This document shows, one piece after another, positions 27,366-41,400 of a stretch of 64,000 nt of DNA. The notes under the pieces are model-generated. The model saw only the letters and a program-made list of their open reading frames with translations, was not told where the DNA came from and searched no databases. The stretch's first letter is position 1. Every line of letters starts with the position of its first letter. Source of the DNA: Rhynchopus sp. YZ270_cl-10 (taxonomy: Eukaryota > Euglenozoa > Diplonemea > Diplonemida > Diplonemidae); NCBI GenBank assembly GCA_964035575.1, contig OZ037894.1, positions 744,001 through 808,000 on the forward strand, given 5' to 3'. Both the position numbers and the translations under genes were made by a program.

Positions 27366-29432
27366 TCAGAATGGCGCTGGCATTTTTTTCTTCTTTTTTT
27401 TCTCCCCCAATTTTTTTGTAGTCCTCCCTCCACTCCCACACCCCTGTTTTTCTGTTTTCCTTTTTATTGTATGTTCTCTCCCCGTTTGTCCCCAAAGTAC
27501 AAAAAAAACCCCCCCATATTTTTGTTTAGGTGTGCATTGCGTGAAGAGAAGGCACAGCAAATGTTATCTTTTCAATTTTTTTTTCTTTGTTATTACCAAT
27601 GATGCTTTCGGAAATCGGTCAACGACCCTTGTCAGCGACCTGTCAAAATATCGACCCCCTCCCGGAGCACCAACTAACAAACAAAAAAAACGTTCTTTTT
27701 TTTTTCTTTTCGTACTCCTCCCTCCCCCCCCTTTTTCCACAACACACCACATTGCCTCAATCGCTTCACTGCGTTGGTGAAAAAATTTTTTTAAAAAAAA
27801 AAATCTTAGCTTAGAGACTTCCACCTCCCCCAGCCTGGAACACAATTTGCAAAAAAAAAAACAAAATATAAAAAACTCTTGCGTGGAGTTCACACGAGAA
27901 AAAAGCGAGGTGTCTACACGTTATCAATTATTCAAAAAAAAATGTTTTGAACGTTTCCTTTTTTGTAGCATGTAGGCAGAACCAATTTTGGGAGAAGGAG
28001 AGAGGAACAAAGGGGGGGTGAAAGAGAGGGTGCGTGGACTGCATATCTAATAACAAACACATCTACTTCTATTCCAAGATGTGCGCAATGTGTGTGTCGA
28101 TTGTGGAAAGGGGTTCGTCTTATTCAACAATTCTTTCTTCTTCTTCTTCATTTTTATTTTCCACGCCTTTTTTTTCTTCTTTATCTGTTGTCATTGTACA
28201 TACACAGGCAAAGTTGTTCTATCATCTGTCAGGTTTTGACAGATTTTTTTTTTGTTTGTTGGTAAAGAGGAGAAGAGCAAGAAGAAAGAAAAAAGGGGGC
28301 AAAAGTTTATAAACCCTTTCCCTTCAAAAGGTGGTTTTTCGAGTACAGAATTGAAGTATGTGTCTGAACCAACCTCTTGGGATGGGGTGATTGTCAATAC
28401 AATTTAAAAAAATCGTGTTCCAGTCCACACAAGGATTTCAAGCACGACATTTCACAGGTGTATTAACTAATGCGAACAGCATTATAGAACATACCATGAT
28501 ACGGGATTTATTTGTTTTTTTGTGCAGTGAAAAGAAAAAAAAAGACTGTATCTCTGGCAGCTCTTGCTATAAAGCAGATTTTTTGTCAAAGGTACAAAAT
28601 AAAATTATTGCGGGAAAAAGGGGGGGCAAAGACAACAAAAAAAAAAAAAAACGAACAAATAAAAACGTATCTGCTCGTGACACAGACCCGAGCAGCATTT
28701 ATAATTGGCCAAACTGGCCCTAACGTCACATTTTTTTTTTTCAAAATAACACCAAACCAGCTTCTACAGCAATGCAAAGAAGCCCCCCCTCCTCTTCCCT
28801 ACAAAAAGAGAGAAAAAAGACACAAAAAAAACTGCGTATCGTCCTCCTGGTGGACCACCTCATCCACAACCTGCACGACGGTGAAGTAAGTGACTAGGCA
28901 TGGTTGGTTTTACGTATAGTTTCGCCGTTGGCTTACAACAGTGAAATTAAAAATTAAAAGTAAAACCAGTCAAGTCATTTACTCCACCGCCGTGTGTACC
29001 GTGCACACATCCCACCCATCTCTCCTTTACCCCCCTCTGCATTCCTTTATTCTTCCTTTTTTTTTGCCTATTATGCAAAACTTATTAAAGAGGTTGAGTT
29101 CAAAAAAAAAAAGCGGGGATTTTTTTTCTTCTTCAAAATTAGTCTCCCCTTCTCCCCACTTCCTCCCCACTATCATCCCCACCACCACCACCACCCAACC
29201 AGGAATGCCCCTTTAACCTTTTTTTTAGGCGTTTTTTTTTTTCTTTTTTTTTCCCTTCTCTCTCCGAAGCAAAGGAGAACTAAGGCACCACCTCCCTGCT
29301 TTAGTTTCTGTTCATCTGATAAATCGTTTGGAGTAGTTGTAGTTGCCTCGGGTTGTGTGTTGCCACAGTTTTTGTGCAAATCCTCTCCACTGTTCATCTT
29401 TACTCAATAATCAGCTCTCTTTTCTCTCAAAA

Positions 29433-32400
29433 ATGCCGCTCATAGAAAAAGAAGGCCTCTTCTGGGCCGTGAACGATGCTGCCTCTGTGGACCCTTTGTG
29501 TGAAATCGCGATGCACGCTGCAGCGTTTGCCTCGATGAATATCAAGCATGCCTCCGGGGCTGTCAGCACCTCCCAAACATTTGAAGGCGAAAACGGGTTT
29601 TTCCCCCACGAAAAACGCCTTACTACTGCCTTCTTAACAGCATTACAACGCTCCCCAGAACGAACCGAGATGATCGAAGGCGTTCCCGATGTAACCCTAG
29701 AGGTTCCACTGCAAAGCATCGACCCAACCTCAAATGTTACAATGGGAGGAGAGAATGTGGATCAAACGATATTCGGGTCAAAACGATGGGAGGTAAAGGT
29801 GAAGGAGCTGCAGAGGTTGGAGGGGACAACGAGGATAGGTTTGTCTTCAGAGATGCCACCGCGGTTTTATGCGGCGTTGATGAAGATAACGACGGCGCTG
29901 GAGCATCAAGAGTTCTTCAGTTTGTTTCGTTCGGTGGAATTATTTAAGTTGCCACGAAAGGAAGTCTCGGAAAGCATGTTAGCGACGCTCGAGGCATCGC
30001 TCGCAAACGCAAATGATGATATTAAGGGTCTCGCTGATACGGACCTTTGGGAGCGGTACGTGGCGGACACCTGCATTCATACGTCCCTAAGAGGAATGGA
30101 CTACGTGTCGAATGGGAACTCCAACATGCACCGTTCGGTGCTCTGCATAGAACAGTTCCTCTCTCACGTCATTTCGCGTCCCCAGGAGTATGGGTTCAAA
30201 AACCGTCTGCATTCGCTCCAAACCTTCTCGCTCTCGCTGACGGAGCTCTGCACCGGGGTCTGCATCTCGCAAGAAGGCTACTACTTCGTGGACGGCTGTG
30301 GCGAGACAATGAACCAGCTCTGTGAGCGCACCCCAGACCCAGTCGTGTTCCTCTCTGCACCAGGTCTTGACTTCTGCACACCAAGCACAACACGTCTGGA
30401 GATGCCAAAGTACTTCGAGGAGATGGACGGCACAACAGACAAAACAGAGTTGAAGCTGCGTTGGAAAGGCTTCAAGGAAGGTGGTGAGCAGAGCATCCGG
30501 AAGCGTGTGAAGAACCTCTACCGTGTGGTACTGACCTCGGCGAAGATGCAGCATGCACGCAACCCGTCGATGCTGCCGATGGGGTTGGGTGTGTTCCTGT
30601 ACAATGTGAACAAGGCGGACCACGATGGTGTGCGTGAGGCGTACTTCCGTGCACAGTTCGAGCTTCTGACGGAGGAGGACTGGGGCTTTGAGACGTACTG
30701 GCTGAACCCTGCACAGCACCGTGGGTTTGCAGAGGAGCTCCTGCGGAAGGGGATTGAGAGTGGCGAGTTCCGCTTCAAATGCAACGTTGTGCTGCACAAC
30801 CGTGATGCAAAATTCCTTGCTGTTGAGATGGCGAAGCGGTGCATGCGTCCTGCTGTGCTGAACCCAAGCGACTGTGTGGCTGTAATGCAGGGGCTTATTG
30901 GGTACTTTTGGGAGTTGGGGCGGGGAGACCGGTATGTTGGTGAGGAGGACTTTGCTGCCACTGGCACGGGCATCTTGGCACGGTGTGGGATCTCCGATGT
31001 CTACACCGACCTCACACGCATTGTTCAGGTTGAGACCGACAGCCTCACTAACGACACTAGCTGCGAGACACATGCAGGCGTGAGCCTTGTTGAGAGCTCT
31101 GCAGTTGTGCTGCTGAAGGCGTCCTCATGGACAGGCTCTTCGATACAGGCACTGTGCACGTCTGCGAATCCGTTCTCACAGTCCGACATCATGAACGCCA
31201 CAGGCAGACGCTTCAACGCCGGCTCCTTCGATGCGGACCGTCTCTTCCCCGTATCCATGCGCCCTGCTGCCACCTTCCTCGAGCTCCTTGGTCGTGACGC
31301 AAACCGCTACGAAGTTGTCGAAGGTGTCCCCCACGTGTCCCTCCTCCAATCCCTCGCACAGCAGGAAGGCGATAAGGACCTCACCCTCTGTGCAGCAGAA
31401 ATCGCAAAGTACGGAGACAAACCTGGCGTCCCAACAGCAGACATCTTCGGCGTGAAGGAGTTCTCCATCTCGCATGAGGAGCTGCACAGATTGGAGCGCA
31501 CCACGCGTGTCCTATTGACGCAGGACATCCCCCCGCAGTTTTATGTGGAGCTGTGCAGGCTCACCACGGATGCCACCCACGCGAAGTTCTTCAGTTATCT
31601 GCGTTCGGTGCCGTTGGGTGTGATGTCGTCGGAGTGTGAGTGGGACAGTGTTGTGGAGTTTGCGAAGCTGCGCCACCAGGAAGGTACAGAGGAGGTGCAG
31701 AAGATGGAGGCCGAGGGTGGAGACGACTGGGATCGCTATGTGTCCGAGACGTCCATTGTGAACAGTGCGCAGCAGATGCAGTACTTCCTCGAGCGTGAGG
31801 CTGGCAGCTCCGTGCAGGTGTCGGCAGCAGCGTGGGAGGCACTGCTCAGCACCATCAGAGAGTGCCCCCGCAGACACGGCTTTGTCTCAGAGGAGCACCT
31901 AGCCTATGTCTTCTCGCTCTCGCTGACGGAGCTCTGCACCGGGGTCTGCATCTCGCAAGAAGGCTACTACTTCGTGGACGGCTGTGGCGAGACAATGAAC
32001 CAGCTCTGTGAGCGCACCCCAGACCCAGTCGTGTTCCTCTCTGCTCCAGGGCTTGACTTCTGCACACCAAGCACAACACGTCTGGAGATGCCAAAGTACT
32101 TCGAGGAGATGGACGGCACAACAGACAAAACAGAGCTGAAGCTGCGTTGGAAGGGCTTCAAGGAGGGTGGTGAGCAGAGCATCCGGAAGCGTGTGAAGAA
32201 CCTCTACCGTGTGGTGCTGACCTCGGCGAAGATGCAGCACGCACGCAACCCGTCGATGCTGCCAATGGGATTGGGTGTGTTCCTGTACAACGTGAACAAG
32301 GCAGACCACGATGGTGTGCGTGAGGCGTACTTCCGGGCACAGTTCGAGCTTCTGACAGAGGAGGACTGGGGCTTTGAGACGTACTGGCTGAACCCTGCAC

Positions 32401-35400
32401 AGCACCGTGGGTTTGCAGAAGAGCTCCTGCGGAAGGGGATTGAGAGTGGCGAGTTCCGCTTCAAATGCAACGTTGTGCTGCACAACCGCGATGCAAAGTT
32501 CCTTGCTGTTGAGATGGCGAAGCGGTGCATGCGTCCTGCTGTGCTGAACCCAAGCGACTGTGTGGCTGTAATGCAGGGGCTTATTGGGTACTTTTGGGAG
32601 TTGGGGCGGGGAGACCGGTATGTTGGTGAGGAGGACTTTGCTGCCACTGGCACGGGCATCTTGGCACGGTGTGGGATCTCCGATGTCTACACCGACCTCA
32701 CACGCATTGTTCAGGTTGAGACCGGCCTGCCTGTACCCGCACCCGAGACAAAGAAGGTGGCAGAAGTGTCGCAGGACGGCTTTGCGTACTACCTATACGA
32801 CAGCGCTGCTGTCAACAGCGGTGTGCACAGCATTGCGCAGGGGACCGCCACGTTTCAGTACATGAACATACGGGGTGAGGGGAAGACGCACACTTACAAC
32901 CCGTCATCGTTCCTGAAGGAGAAGCAATTCAACACGAACAAGCGTCTTACGTCCGTCTTCCTTGAGCTTTTGGGCCGCTCCACAGAACGCGAGCTGGTTG
33001 TCGAAGGTGTGCCGAATGTGGTTCTCTCGCGCCCTTTGGTCGTTCTGCATGACAGCAAAGTACTAACCCTTGACGCCGCCTCCATCGAACGCATGAGCAC
33101 CCCGGAATGCCCTTCTGGTGAAGAGCTTTGGGGCCGCAAGGCGTTTTCCATCAACATAGGTGAGGTGAAGCGCCTTGAACGCACGACACGCGTTGCTCTG
33201 ACGGACATACCACCTGCGTTCTATGCCAGGATCACGCAGATGGCGACGGATGCGAAGTATGCTGAGTTCTTCTCCATCTTACGATCAGTGCCGTTGAGGG
33301 ATATGTTGGACCCTGGGATATGGGACGGCATCGTTGTGCAGGAGGAACACAGGCGCGACTCTGCGGGGGTGCAGGTACGGCAACTGAAGGCGGAGATTGC
33401 GAAGAAGGTAGCGGACGGCGAGGGGCGTGCTGTGGACGACATTGAGTGGGACCTCTACATCGAGGAGACAGCGATACGCAGTGCCACATGCGTCATCGCC
33501 TTCCTCGGTGACATGGGTGCGTCGAGCATAGGTCTCCAATGGGACGCCCTCCTCACAGACCTGCGCTACGACCCCTGCAGGTACGGATTCGACACCGCAG
33601 CCGCCCTAGAGGCCACCCTCCTCCTCTCGCTGACGGAGCTCTGCACCGGGGTCTGCATCTCGCAAGAAGGCTACTACTTCGTGGACGGCTGTGGCGAGAC
33701 AATGAACCAGCTCTGTGAGCGCACCCCAGACCCAGTCGTGTTCCTCTCTGCACCAGGGCTTGACTTCTGCACACCAAGCACAACACGTCTGGAGATGCCA
33801 AAGTACTTCGAGGAGATGGACGGCACAACAGACAAAACAGAGTTGAAGCTGCGTTGGAAGGGCTTCAAGGAGGGTGGTGAGCAGAGCATCCGGAAGCGTG
33901 TGAAGAACCTCTACCGTGTGGTACTGACCTCGGCGAAGATGCAACATGCACGCAACCCGTCGATGCTGCCAATGGGATTGGGTGTGTTCCTGTACAACGT
34001 GAACAAGGCAGACCACGATGGTGTGCGTGAGGCGTACTTCCGTGCACAGTTCGAGCTTCTGACGGAGGAGGACTGGGGCTTTGAGACGTACTGGCTGAAC
34101 CCTGCACAGCACCGTGGGTTTGCAGAAGAGCTCCTGCGGAAGGGGATTGAGAGTGGCGAGTTCCGCTTCAAATGCAACGTTGTGCTGCACAACCGCGATG
34201 CAAAGTTCCTTGCTGTTGAGATGGCGAAGCGGTGCATGCGTCCTGCTGTGCTGAACCCAAGCGACTGTGTGGCTGTAATGCAGGGGCTTATTGGGTACTT
34301 TTGGGAGTTGGGGCGGGGAGACCGGTATGTTGGTGAGGAGGACTTTGCTGCCACTGGCACGGGCATCTTGGCACGGTGTGGGATCTCCGACGTCTACACT
34401 GACCTCACACGCATTGTTCAGGTCACAGAGCGCATACAGCAGGCTAAGGAGGACGTAGGGAGCGACCAAAGCAGCGACGACAACGACGAGGAGGACTGCG
34501 CTGACTGGGTTGCGTTCAACGAGCCGCTCTCCCTCGAGAACATCCACTCCGCCGTGGTGCACGTAGGCATGCTTCTCCGCACGGAGCTGGGCCTCTCTGT
34601 ACGCGAGGAACTTCTCGAGCACATCAAAACCTTCTGCCTCCACCGCCCTGCCATCTACACCGAGAAGGGCATGGACGGCAAGACAGTACAGTACCTCGCC
34701 TGCGCCTCTGGCGACCTCGAGCTTGCTAAATCCTTCCACCAAATGGGCTGCACCCTCTGCGAGCAGGGCAACTTCTTCATCGACACTCCCCTCCACGGGG
34801 CAGCCCTGCACTGCCACATCAGCGTCGTTGTCTGGCTGCTCTCTCTTGGCCACCCTCTGAACCTCCTCAACAAGGAGGGGATGTCTGTCTTCGACTCTGC
34901 ACTGTGCAGGACCGGGTTTCCTGACGCAAAACAGAAGACTGAAGAGCAGGCCCAACTTTGCTACAAAATTCTGCAAGCCGCCCCGACCCAAGCAGAGTTG
35001 TCTCTCTCCAACGCTGCTGCGGGGCCGCTGTCTGATGACGACACCATCCGATGGGGCAGACAGCTCCGTGCAGGGGTGCACACCGATCTGCACACCGCCG
35101 TCATCTCCGGGGACCGTCCTCACCTCATTGAAACGATTCTCCGCAATGCCAAGCAAGGCGACCATGTGTGCCAGCAGCTTCTTGACGCCCCGGACCCATC
35201 CAAATTCACAGCACTACATTGGGCTGTCGTTTCCGGAAACGACCACGCGATAAACCGTTTGCTGGGCGCAACAGATGCTTCCATGCGTGCTAAGGTTGAC
35301 ACCGAAGACCGAGACGGATGGACCCCTTTACACATGGCAGTTCTGCTTGGCCGTGCCGACGTTGTCAGCACGCTTCTCATGCAAAACGCAGAACGTGGCA

Positions 35401-38400
35401 AACCCTTCCACATGGTCCGCCACGTCAACTTCGAATCCGCCATATGGGAAGACAAAGCCGATCCATCCCGCTACATCCTCCGCCTCCACCAGCAAGTCGT
35501 CCACCACCGCAAAAAGGACTTAATAGGACCGTGGACGCGAACGAAAGAAGGGCACGACATCGTTTTGGAACGTTCCTTCAGTGGAACACACACTTTTAAG
35601 GACGGCAAAACGGAGGACGTTGTTTTTAAGACTTTAGTAAAGCCGGCTCCAGGGCATCAGCAGGGGTATAGGTTGTTGGTGTGCCTGACTGCGGGCGACG
35701 CTGTGTCGTGGTGGGGGGTATATGACGCAAGAACAGGGTTGATTAGCAAGCGCTGCCGCGGATGGACCTCGACGTGCCATGTCAATGAATCAGGACGGTG
35801 CTCGGTGTGCGGCTGTCGTGATGTGTTCCCTGCAGGCATCCGCCCTTCCATCGAACTCAACCGCGTCACCCGCGGGAACCAATCCCCTACTGCGCTCCAC
35901 GCTGCCTGCACCGGAGCCATGCTACCCCTCGTCCACGGTGCGGTGGCGTCTCCGTGTTCAGGAAGTGTTGCTGAAGATATTGCGATTCTGCTCCTAGGAT
36001 CTGCAGGGCGGCTCAAGAACGTACGACACAAAAACTTCCTTCTTGCACTAGATGGAAATGGAAACACCGCATTTTCAATCGTCGTCCGAGGTCTCTCTGT
36101 CGAATATCGAACCGTCAAGGGAGCAGGGTTCGTCCGCAGGTTTTGGGGCGCAGAAGACACAGCATCATTGCTCGCTTCTACCTCAAAGGATTTAAACGGT
36201 CTCAGCGCTTGGGAGCATAATTTCAAAATGGAGGGTTGCGAGCAAGACTGGATCGAATTATGTCAAACCTCTCTTGAAGTGTGCGAACAGCACATCCCGG
36301 CGCAGCTGATAATCAGCTCCAAAACCTCCCCGCAGGTGAGTGGGGTGTACGACCGAATGGAGTTCTGCGGGACAAACCGGTGGCCAGAATATCGCTGCCT
36401 CACCTCCAAACACCGCACCCACACCCTCAAATCTGACAACCAAGGACGCTGGGCGATCTCCAAATGCTCGTCTCACAGTTCAGTTGTGGTGGCAGTCTCG
36501 AAACCACATGGTGGCATGCTTCCCCCATATGTACGCTCCTGGAACTCTTCGGACGGCTCCACCGCAGACGTTGAAATTTCTCATTTAGAAGGCACCCCCA
36601 CCGTCCCAAAGGAGTACGAACAGCTTGGCTGGCTTATGACCCTCCGCAACCGCTGTTCCGACACCATAGCATTGTGTTTTATTGGCGCGCTCTTCGGTGC
36701 GACGCATACCTCGCAGGCCTCTTTGCTGTCCCTCAAATCTTCGTGGGATTATGCGGTCCTCAATGCCGCAGCCATGCCCGGTTCGAAAGGAGACGGTGAT
36801 CCGAGATTGATTAAAGAGAGTTTATCCTTTCATAAGGCAGCCTCCAAGGAGTTATTAGGGAGTCTCACAGAGGACATCGACGCTGAAGAGGAAAAGGGAG
36901 GGGAGACCGAGCATGGACAGCAACGTGCCTTTTTGGAGCAGACGGTGGCGTTGTTGTCTACATCATTGCATTGTGCGGCGATATATGGGAGAAGGCAAAC
37001 CATCAGATGTCTTATCGGTGAATGCAGTGCCGAAGTAGATAATGAGCACCTAGAAACCGCAGTCGTGTGGGAGAGATGGGATGAGGCCAAGGAGCTTCTC
37101 GACAATATCCGCAGTGTGCATGACGTGCGGTCACCGTTCTCTGTGTTCTCAAATGGTGTGGCAGTGGACGGTCGTACCCACTATGATGCACTTCCCTCAC
37201 TAGACGAAATCAAATTTTGTGCAGAAAACGACGTCGCGCTTCCCCATGCATACAGAGAGCTCCTCGCAAACCACCTGAACCTTCTGAAAAGAATTCTTTC
37301 CACCGATAAAAACGAAAAAACGATGCATAAAAGCTCCATCACCTGGGACGCTGCTCCTCACAAATTTCAAGAGATTTTACGGTATCTCCTTTCGGTTAAA
37401 TACATCGACTACGCAGAGGTTCTCAAAGACCCAGAAACACGCAAATCTCTGAATGGATTTGATTTTGGATCTACTCCACGCTCTGCCGAGCTTTTTCTTG
37501 CATTATCCAGGGTGCTTTCCTCGCAAGAAGTGGTCTCGATTGTAAAGAACAAAGGCACGAAAGGGCTTTCCGCTGAATGGTTCACCCGGGGTGTCACTGT
37601 CGCGGGGGTACAGATCATGTCGCATGACTACTGTGCGTTACGCTACCCCCTTCACGTTCTTCTCGTTAAAACTGCGTCACCCATGGTAAAGGAGGAAATT
37701 TCCATGACAGAGGAGATTATTGAGTTCAGAAAAACCTGCCGTCTGTTGCTTTTAGAGTGTGTAAGGATGGTGAACACTTCTGCCAAACACCCGCGCGACA
37801 ATGAAGACACGATCGAGCTTGCTTGCATGGTGCCGAGAGTGGTCGCGTATCCTTTGCAGGTACAGGTGGTCCCTTCTGCACAGGGTAGATTCGCGCGGAA
37901 ATTCTTCAAAAAAAAGAAGGCAAAGAAGGCAGAGGAAACCCCGGGAGAGACAAACTTTTCAGTACCAATCCCGACCACGATTATGGGGGGGCAAAGACGG
38001 TCTGAAGATCTGAATGAAAATCAATGGTGTTTGCTGCCGATTGAGCTTGCTATCGAACTTCGGTTGGTCGACGTTCTGGAGCAGATGCTCAAGGGTGGGG
38101 TAGTCACCTGCGAATCCATGCTGAAAGGACGGAACTCATCCGGCGATTTCATACGTTTCAGGGGATACAGAGACATCTGGTTTCCACGCTCCGCAGAATA
38201 TACCGAACAACCCGGAGGGAGTGCAGTGGAGCTAAATTGGAATAGATTCTCAACGCAGGACGGGCCCCCTCTATTGCATCGAACACTAGAACGCCTTTCA
38301 GTACCGATACACAGTTCTAACGTCGATGCGATGCATGAATCTCGGGTGCACAAACTCCCATTAGAGAGCCCGCAAATCCCTCATCTTCCTCCAGGGTTGA

Positions 38401-41400
38401 ACGAAGTCATTTCGATATTTTTGCCTACCGAAGAAAGAGAAGGCGATTCTGATGATAAAGCGCTGCGGCAAATGGTGATAATGTTGTTGAAATCTTCGTT
38501 TAAATATAAACGCGACCATTTTAGCAAATCCGTTTACGTCGGTGAGGCACGGAGCGTGGAGAAGGCGGAGTTGGTGAATACCAAGAAGCTGCACCTCCCT
38601 GACTCACCTACCTCTGCTGCCACTACAATGAACAACGCGAAAACCACCGACAAAAGCTTTTCCCTAGGCGGCGTGAACATCCCTTCCTACCCGGAAGATC
38701 CAATCAAAGCTCCCCCAGTACAGAGCAGTTTCACCTCTGCTGTCACCGCCTGCAAAGGCAAGGACAACGCACTAAACCTCGCAAAGGTAAAATCCTCCCG
38801 CTGGATGCGCAGCAGTCTTCACAAAGCTACCATCGAACCAGGCGGACCAGACTCCGAAGAGAACATTGTGGAGGAAACCGATTTGACAATATTGTTGCAG
38901 CATATTGGATCCTGCTTTGATAGGGCAGGGGTGTTCGCGATGGGGGCAAAAAAATGGCATGAAGCGAGTCTTGCTGCTGCTTCGGCTGCGGTTTCTGGAT
39001 GTCTTGCCTGCATTATAACAGCGCATGTTAACTCACCCTTTGTTGTGTTAATGTTGTTGAAGGCGATTGCCCCGCAGAGGAAGGTCCAAAATGAGCCGGA
39101 ATTGGATGTTTCTGATGTTATTTTGGCCAAAAAGAAGAGACTTCCTGCGGTCACTGAATTCGGCCTTGCGAAGCTTCTCCAACGTGCACCATGGGTCGTG
39201 CACGACTCCTTCCCCAAAATCTTTGAGCAAATCCTCCGCTCCCACCCATTCCTCACCGCAAACCAACTCGAGAAGAAGATGACCTCCAGCTCCACCCCGG
39301 TCTACATCGAACGGCGCCACCGATGGACCCGCTCCCTTCGCCACGTCCTTACATCGCAAAACTCCAAAACAGTAGCCAGCTACGACCTCGAAGCGCCCGG
39401 AGAACAAGATCAACTCAAAGATGACAGATTATCCCTGCTTCATTGGTTAAGTCTGCTAAATGCGTCTACCGCTCTCAGGATTATGACAATAGAATTGGGG
39501 GATGCTGTCATGAAACAAACAAAACGGAAAGGCACCGAACCAGAACCCGACGACCGAATGCCCTTTGGAGATCGAGAAACCGAAGGGTTGTCCGCAGGAA
39601 CGCACCTCGCCCCAACGAGAAAGTCGAAGCTGGGGTTTACCCCACTGCATTATTGTGCGTATTCTGGGTCAATCGATGCGTTAACCCTTTTAACGGAGAA
39701 AGCCGAGCAGGATTGCGGGGACCTTGGCATGAAGAATCTGCTGAATTACCAGGTTCGTTGCATCTGCCATCATGACCTTCTGTGGAGCCAGGCGGCGGAC
39801 GCTGCGGTGCACCACGTTAACATTCTTCCTACCACCGGAGATACCGCGCTTATGATTGCCTCACAGTTTGCCCATTTCCACATCACCCAGGCATTGCTTC
39901 AGGCGGGAGCATCTACACACTACCGCAACCACGAGCAATTTGATTGCCACGATATTGCTATCGCAATGTCGTTTAGGGCACAGTGTCAAATGGTAGGGGT
40001 AAGTGAAGTGCAGGCGTTGGCAATAGCGAGGGCAGCGGAGGATGATGAGGAGGGTGAGTTTGCAGAAGGGGAGGATTCGGATTTTGGTGCGAATGACTCG
40101 CAAGAGGCGATGGTGGTGATAAATAAGCAGATTACGACACTCAACGCGAATGATACGATTCACAAGAAGCTGGAAGGGTTTGCGCAGAAGATGGCCTGCA
40201 TCGCGGCGATGTGGTACGTCCTCTTCCTCGTCCTCCTCGTGGTCGTGACCTTCCGCATCACCACCTACGACTCCCTCACTACCGAAGACCGCTATTGGAC
40301 TGCCGCTAGCGTATCCAACTTCATTCGCGGCATCCGCGCAGAAGAATCCCGCTCCGAATTGGACTCCGCAGTGCTGCCGTACATCAACGACTTCAACACC
40401 ATAGGCTCGCTCGACGACTTCAAAGACTGGCTAAAAGTCGCCCTCCCCGGTCTCCTCTACAACCAAACCACCACACTAAACGGGGCCTGCTTTGAAAACG
40501 GTTTGATGGGTGTATACGAATTGATCGGGGCAGCGCGGGTCTCGGTTCTCCGGGTAGAAGGGAGGGACTGCGCGCGGGAAGGGCTTGAGTCTGAATGCCA
40601 ATCGGAAGACGGGCTTTTTTTCCCGAAACGATGCTACCCACCGTATTCCAGACATGCTGTGAACAGTACCGGGGTGCCGGATCAAACCCTGAACGCGACC
40701 TGGAACACGAAGGACATCTATAGCTTTACGTCGTCCACTTCATACGTCCAATACGACATCGGCCAAGGCGAGGTGCGCGACGTCGCAGCGAACGACCCTG
40801 AAGCGCTCCACGCCGTTCTCGAAGGCGATTTCTTGGACCCCACGGTCCGGCTTTGCTCCCTTCTGGTATCGTATTATCAGCCCTCGGTTGATATTGTGGT
40901 GGTAGGGTCCTTTCATGTGGAGTTGTTACAAAGTGGTTTGGTTGTCCCATCCGTTGAAATGGTTAGCATGCGGGTCAGCGACTACGAAAAATGGGAAGGC
41001 GTAAATGGCTTCTATGCATTCCTCGAGGCCTCTCTCTTAGCGTTCATTGTCAGCTTTCTTTTGGTTGAGGTTATCGGAACCTTCGATTTTGTAAGCCGCC
41101 TTACGACCCGGGTGTACTATCTGTTCAAATCTATTATGGCGGAGAAGGGGGCGTCAAAGGAGAAGGTGGAGTCTCCGCCGGAAGCGCCGTCACCTACCCA
41201 TCAGCAAATAGTGCAACGAAGCAGCAATAATAATAACAATAATACCAACAACAGCCACAACCCACTCCGGGAAGACCACCCCCCAAAGCCCACCGTGAAG
41301 GAAGAAAAGAAAGGAGTGCAGTTCTCCTCCTCAGCGCCGATCATCGACAACTATGAGCCGGAGAACAACAGCTCGTCGTGCACACCAGAGCTGCGGACCC

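Larger units (their letters stand above)
25645..29432. other. Long intergenic gap, T-rich with scattered hairpins
   Basis: It holds repeat R2 (26286-26346), a GT run near 26487, a class C hairpin (26717-26765), a class D variant (27327-27365), the AGCGAGGTGTCTACACGTTA motif (27904 on) and GGTGATTGTCAATACAA (28386 on). Open frames here are homopolymer-driven (Phe, Lys, Pro-rich) and not supported. TCAG near 29414 may serve the next gene. Confidence 0.55.

Noticed and set aside
26400-29400. Several 60-140-codon plus-strand frames in the 26-29 kb gap
   Set aside because: Their proteins are Phe, Lys or Pro runs dictated by homopolymers, with no conserved motif, and starts are not tied to an acceptor.
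30087-35165. Long minus-strand frames (up to 519 codons) opposite the giant channel gene
   Set aside because: They are mirror frames of a GC-rich coding strand and repeat exactly with the three identical blocks. The plus-strand frame has all the recognisable domains.
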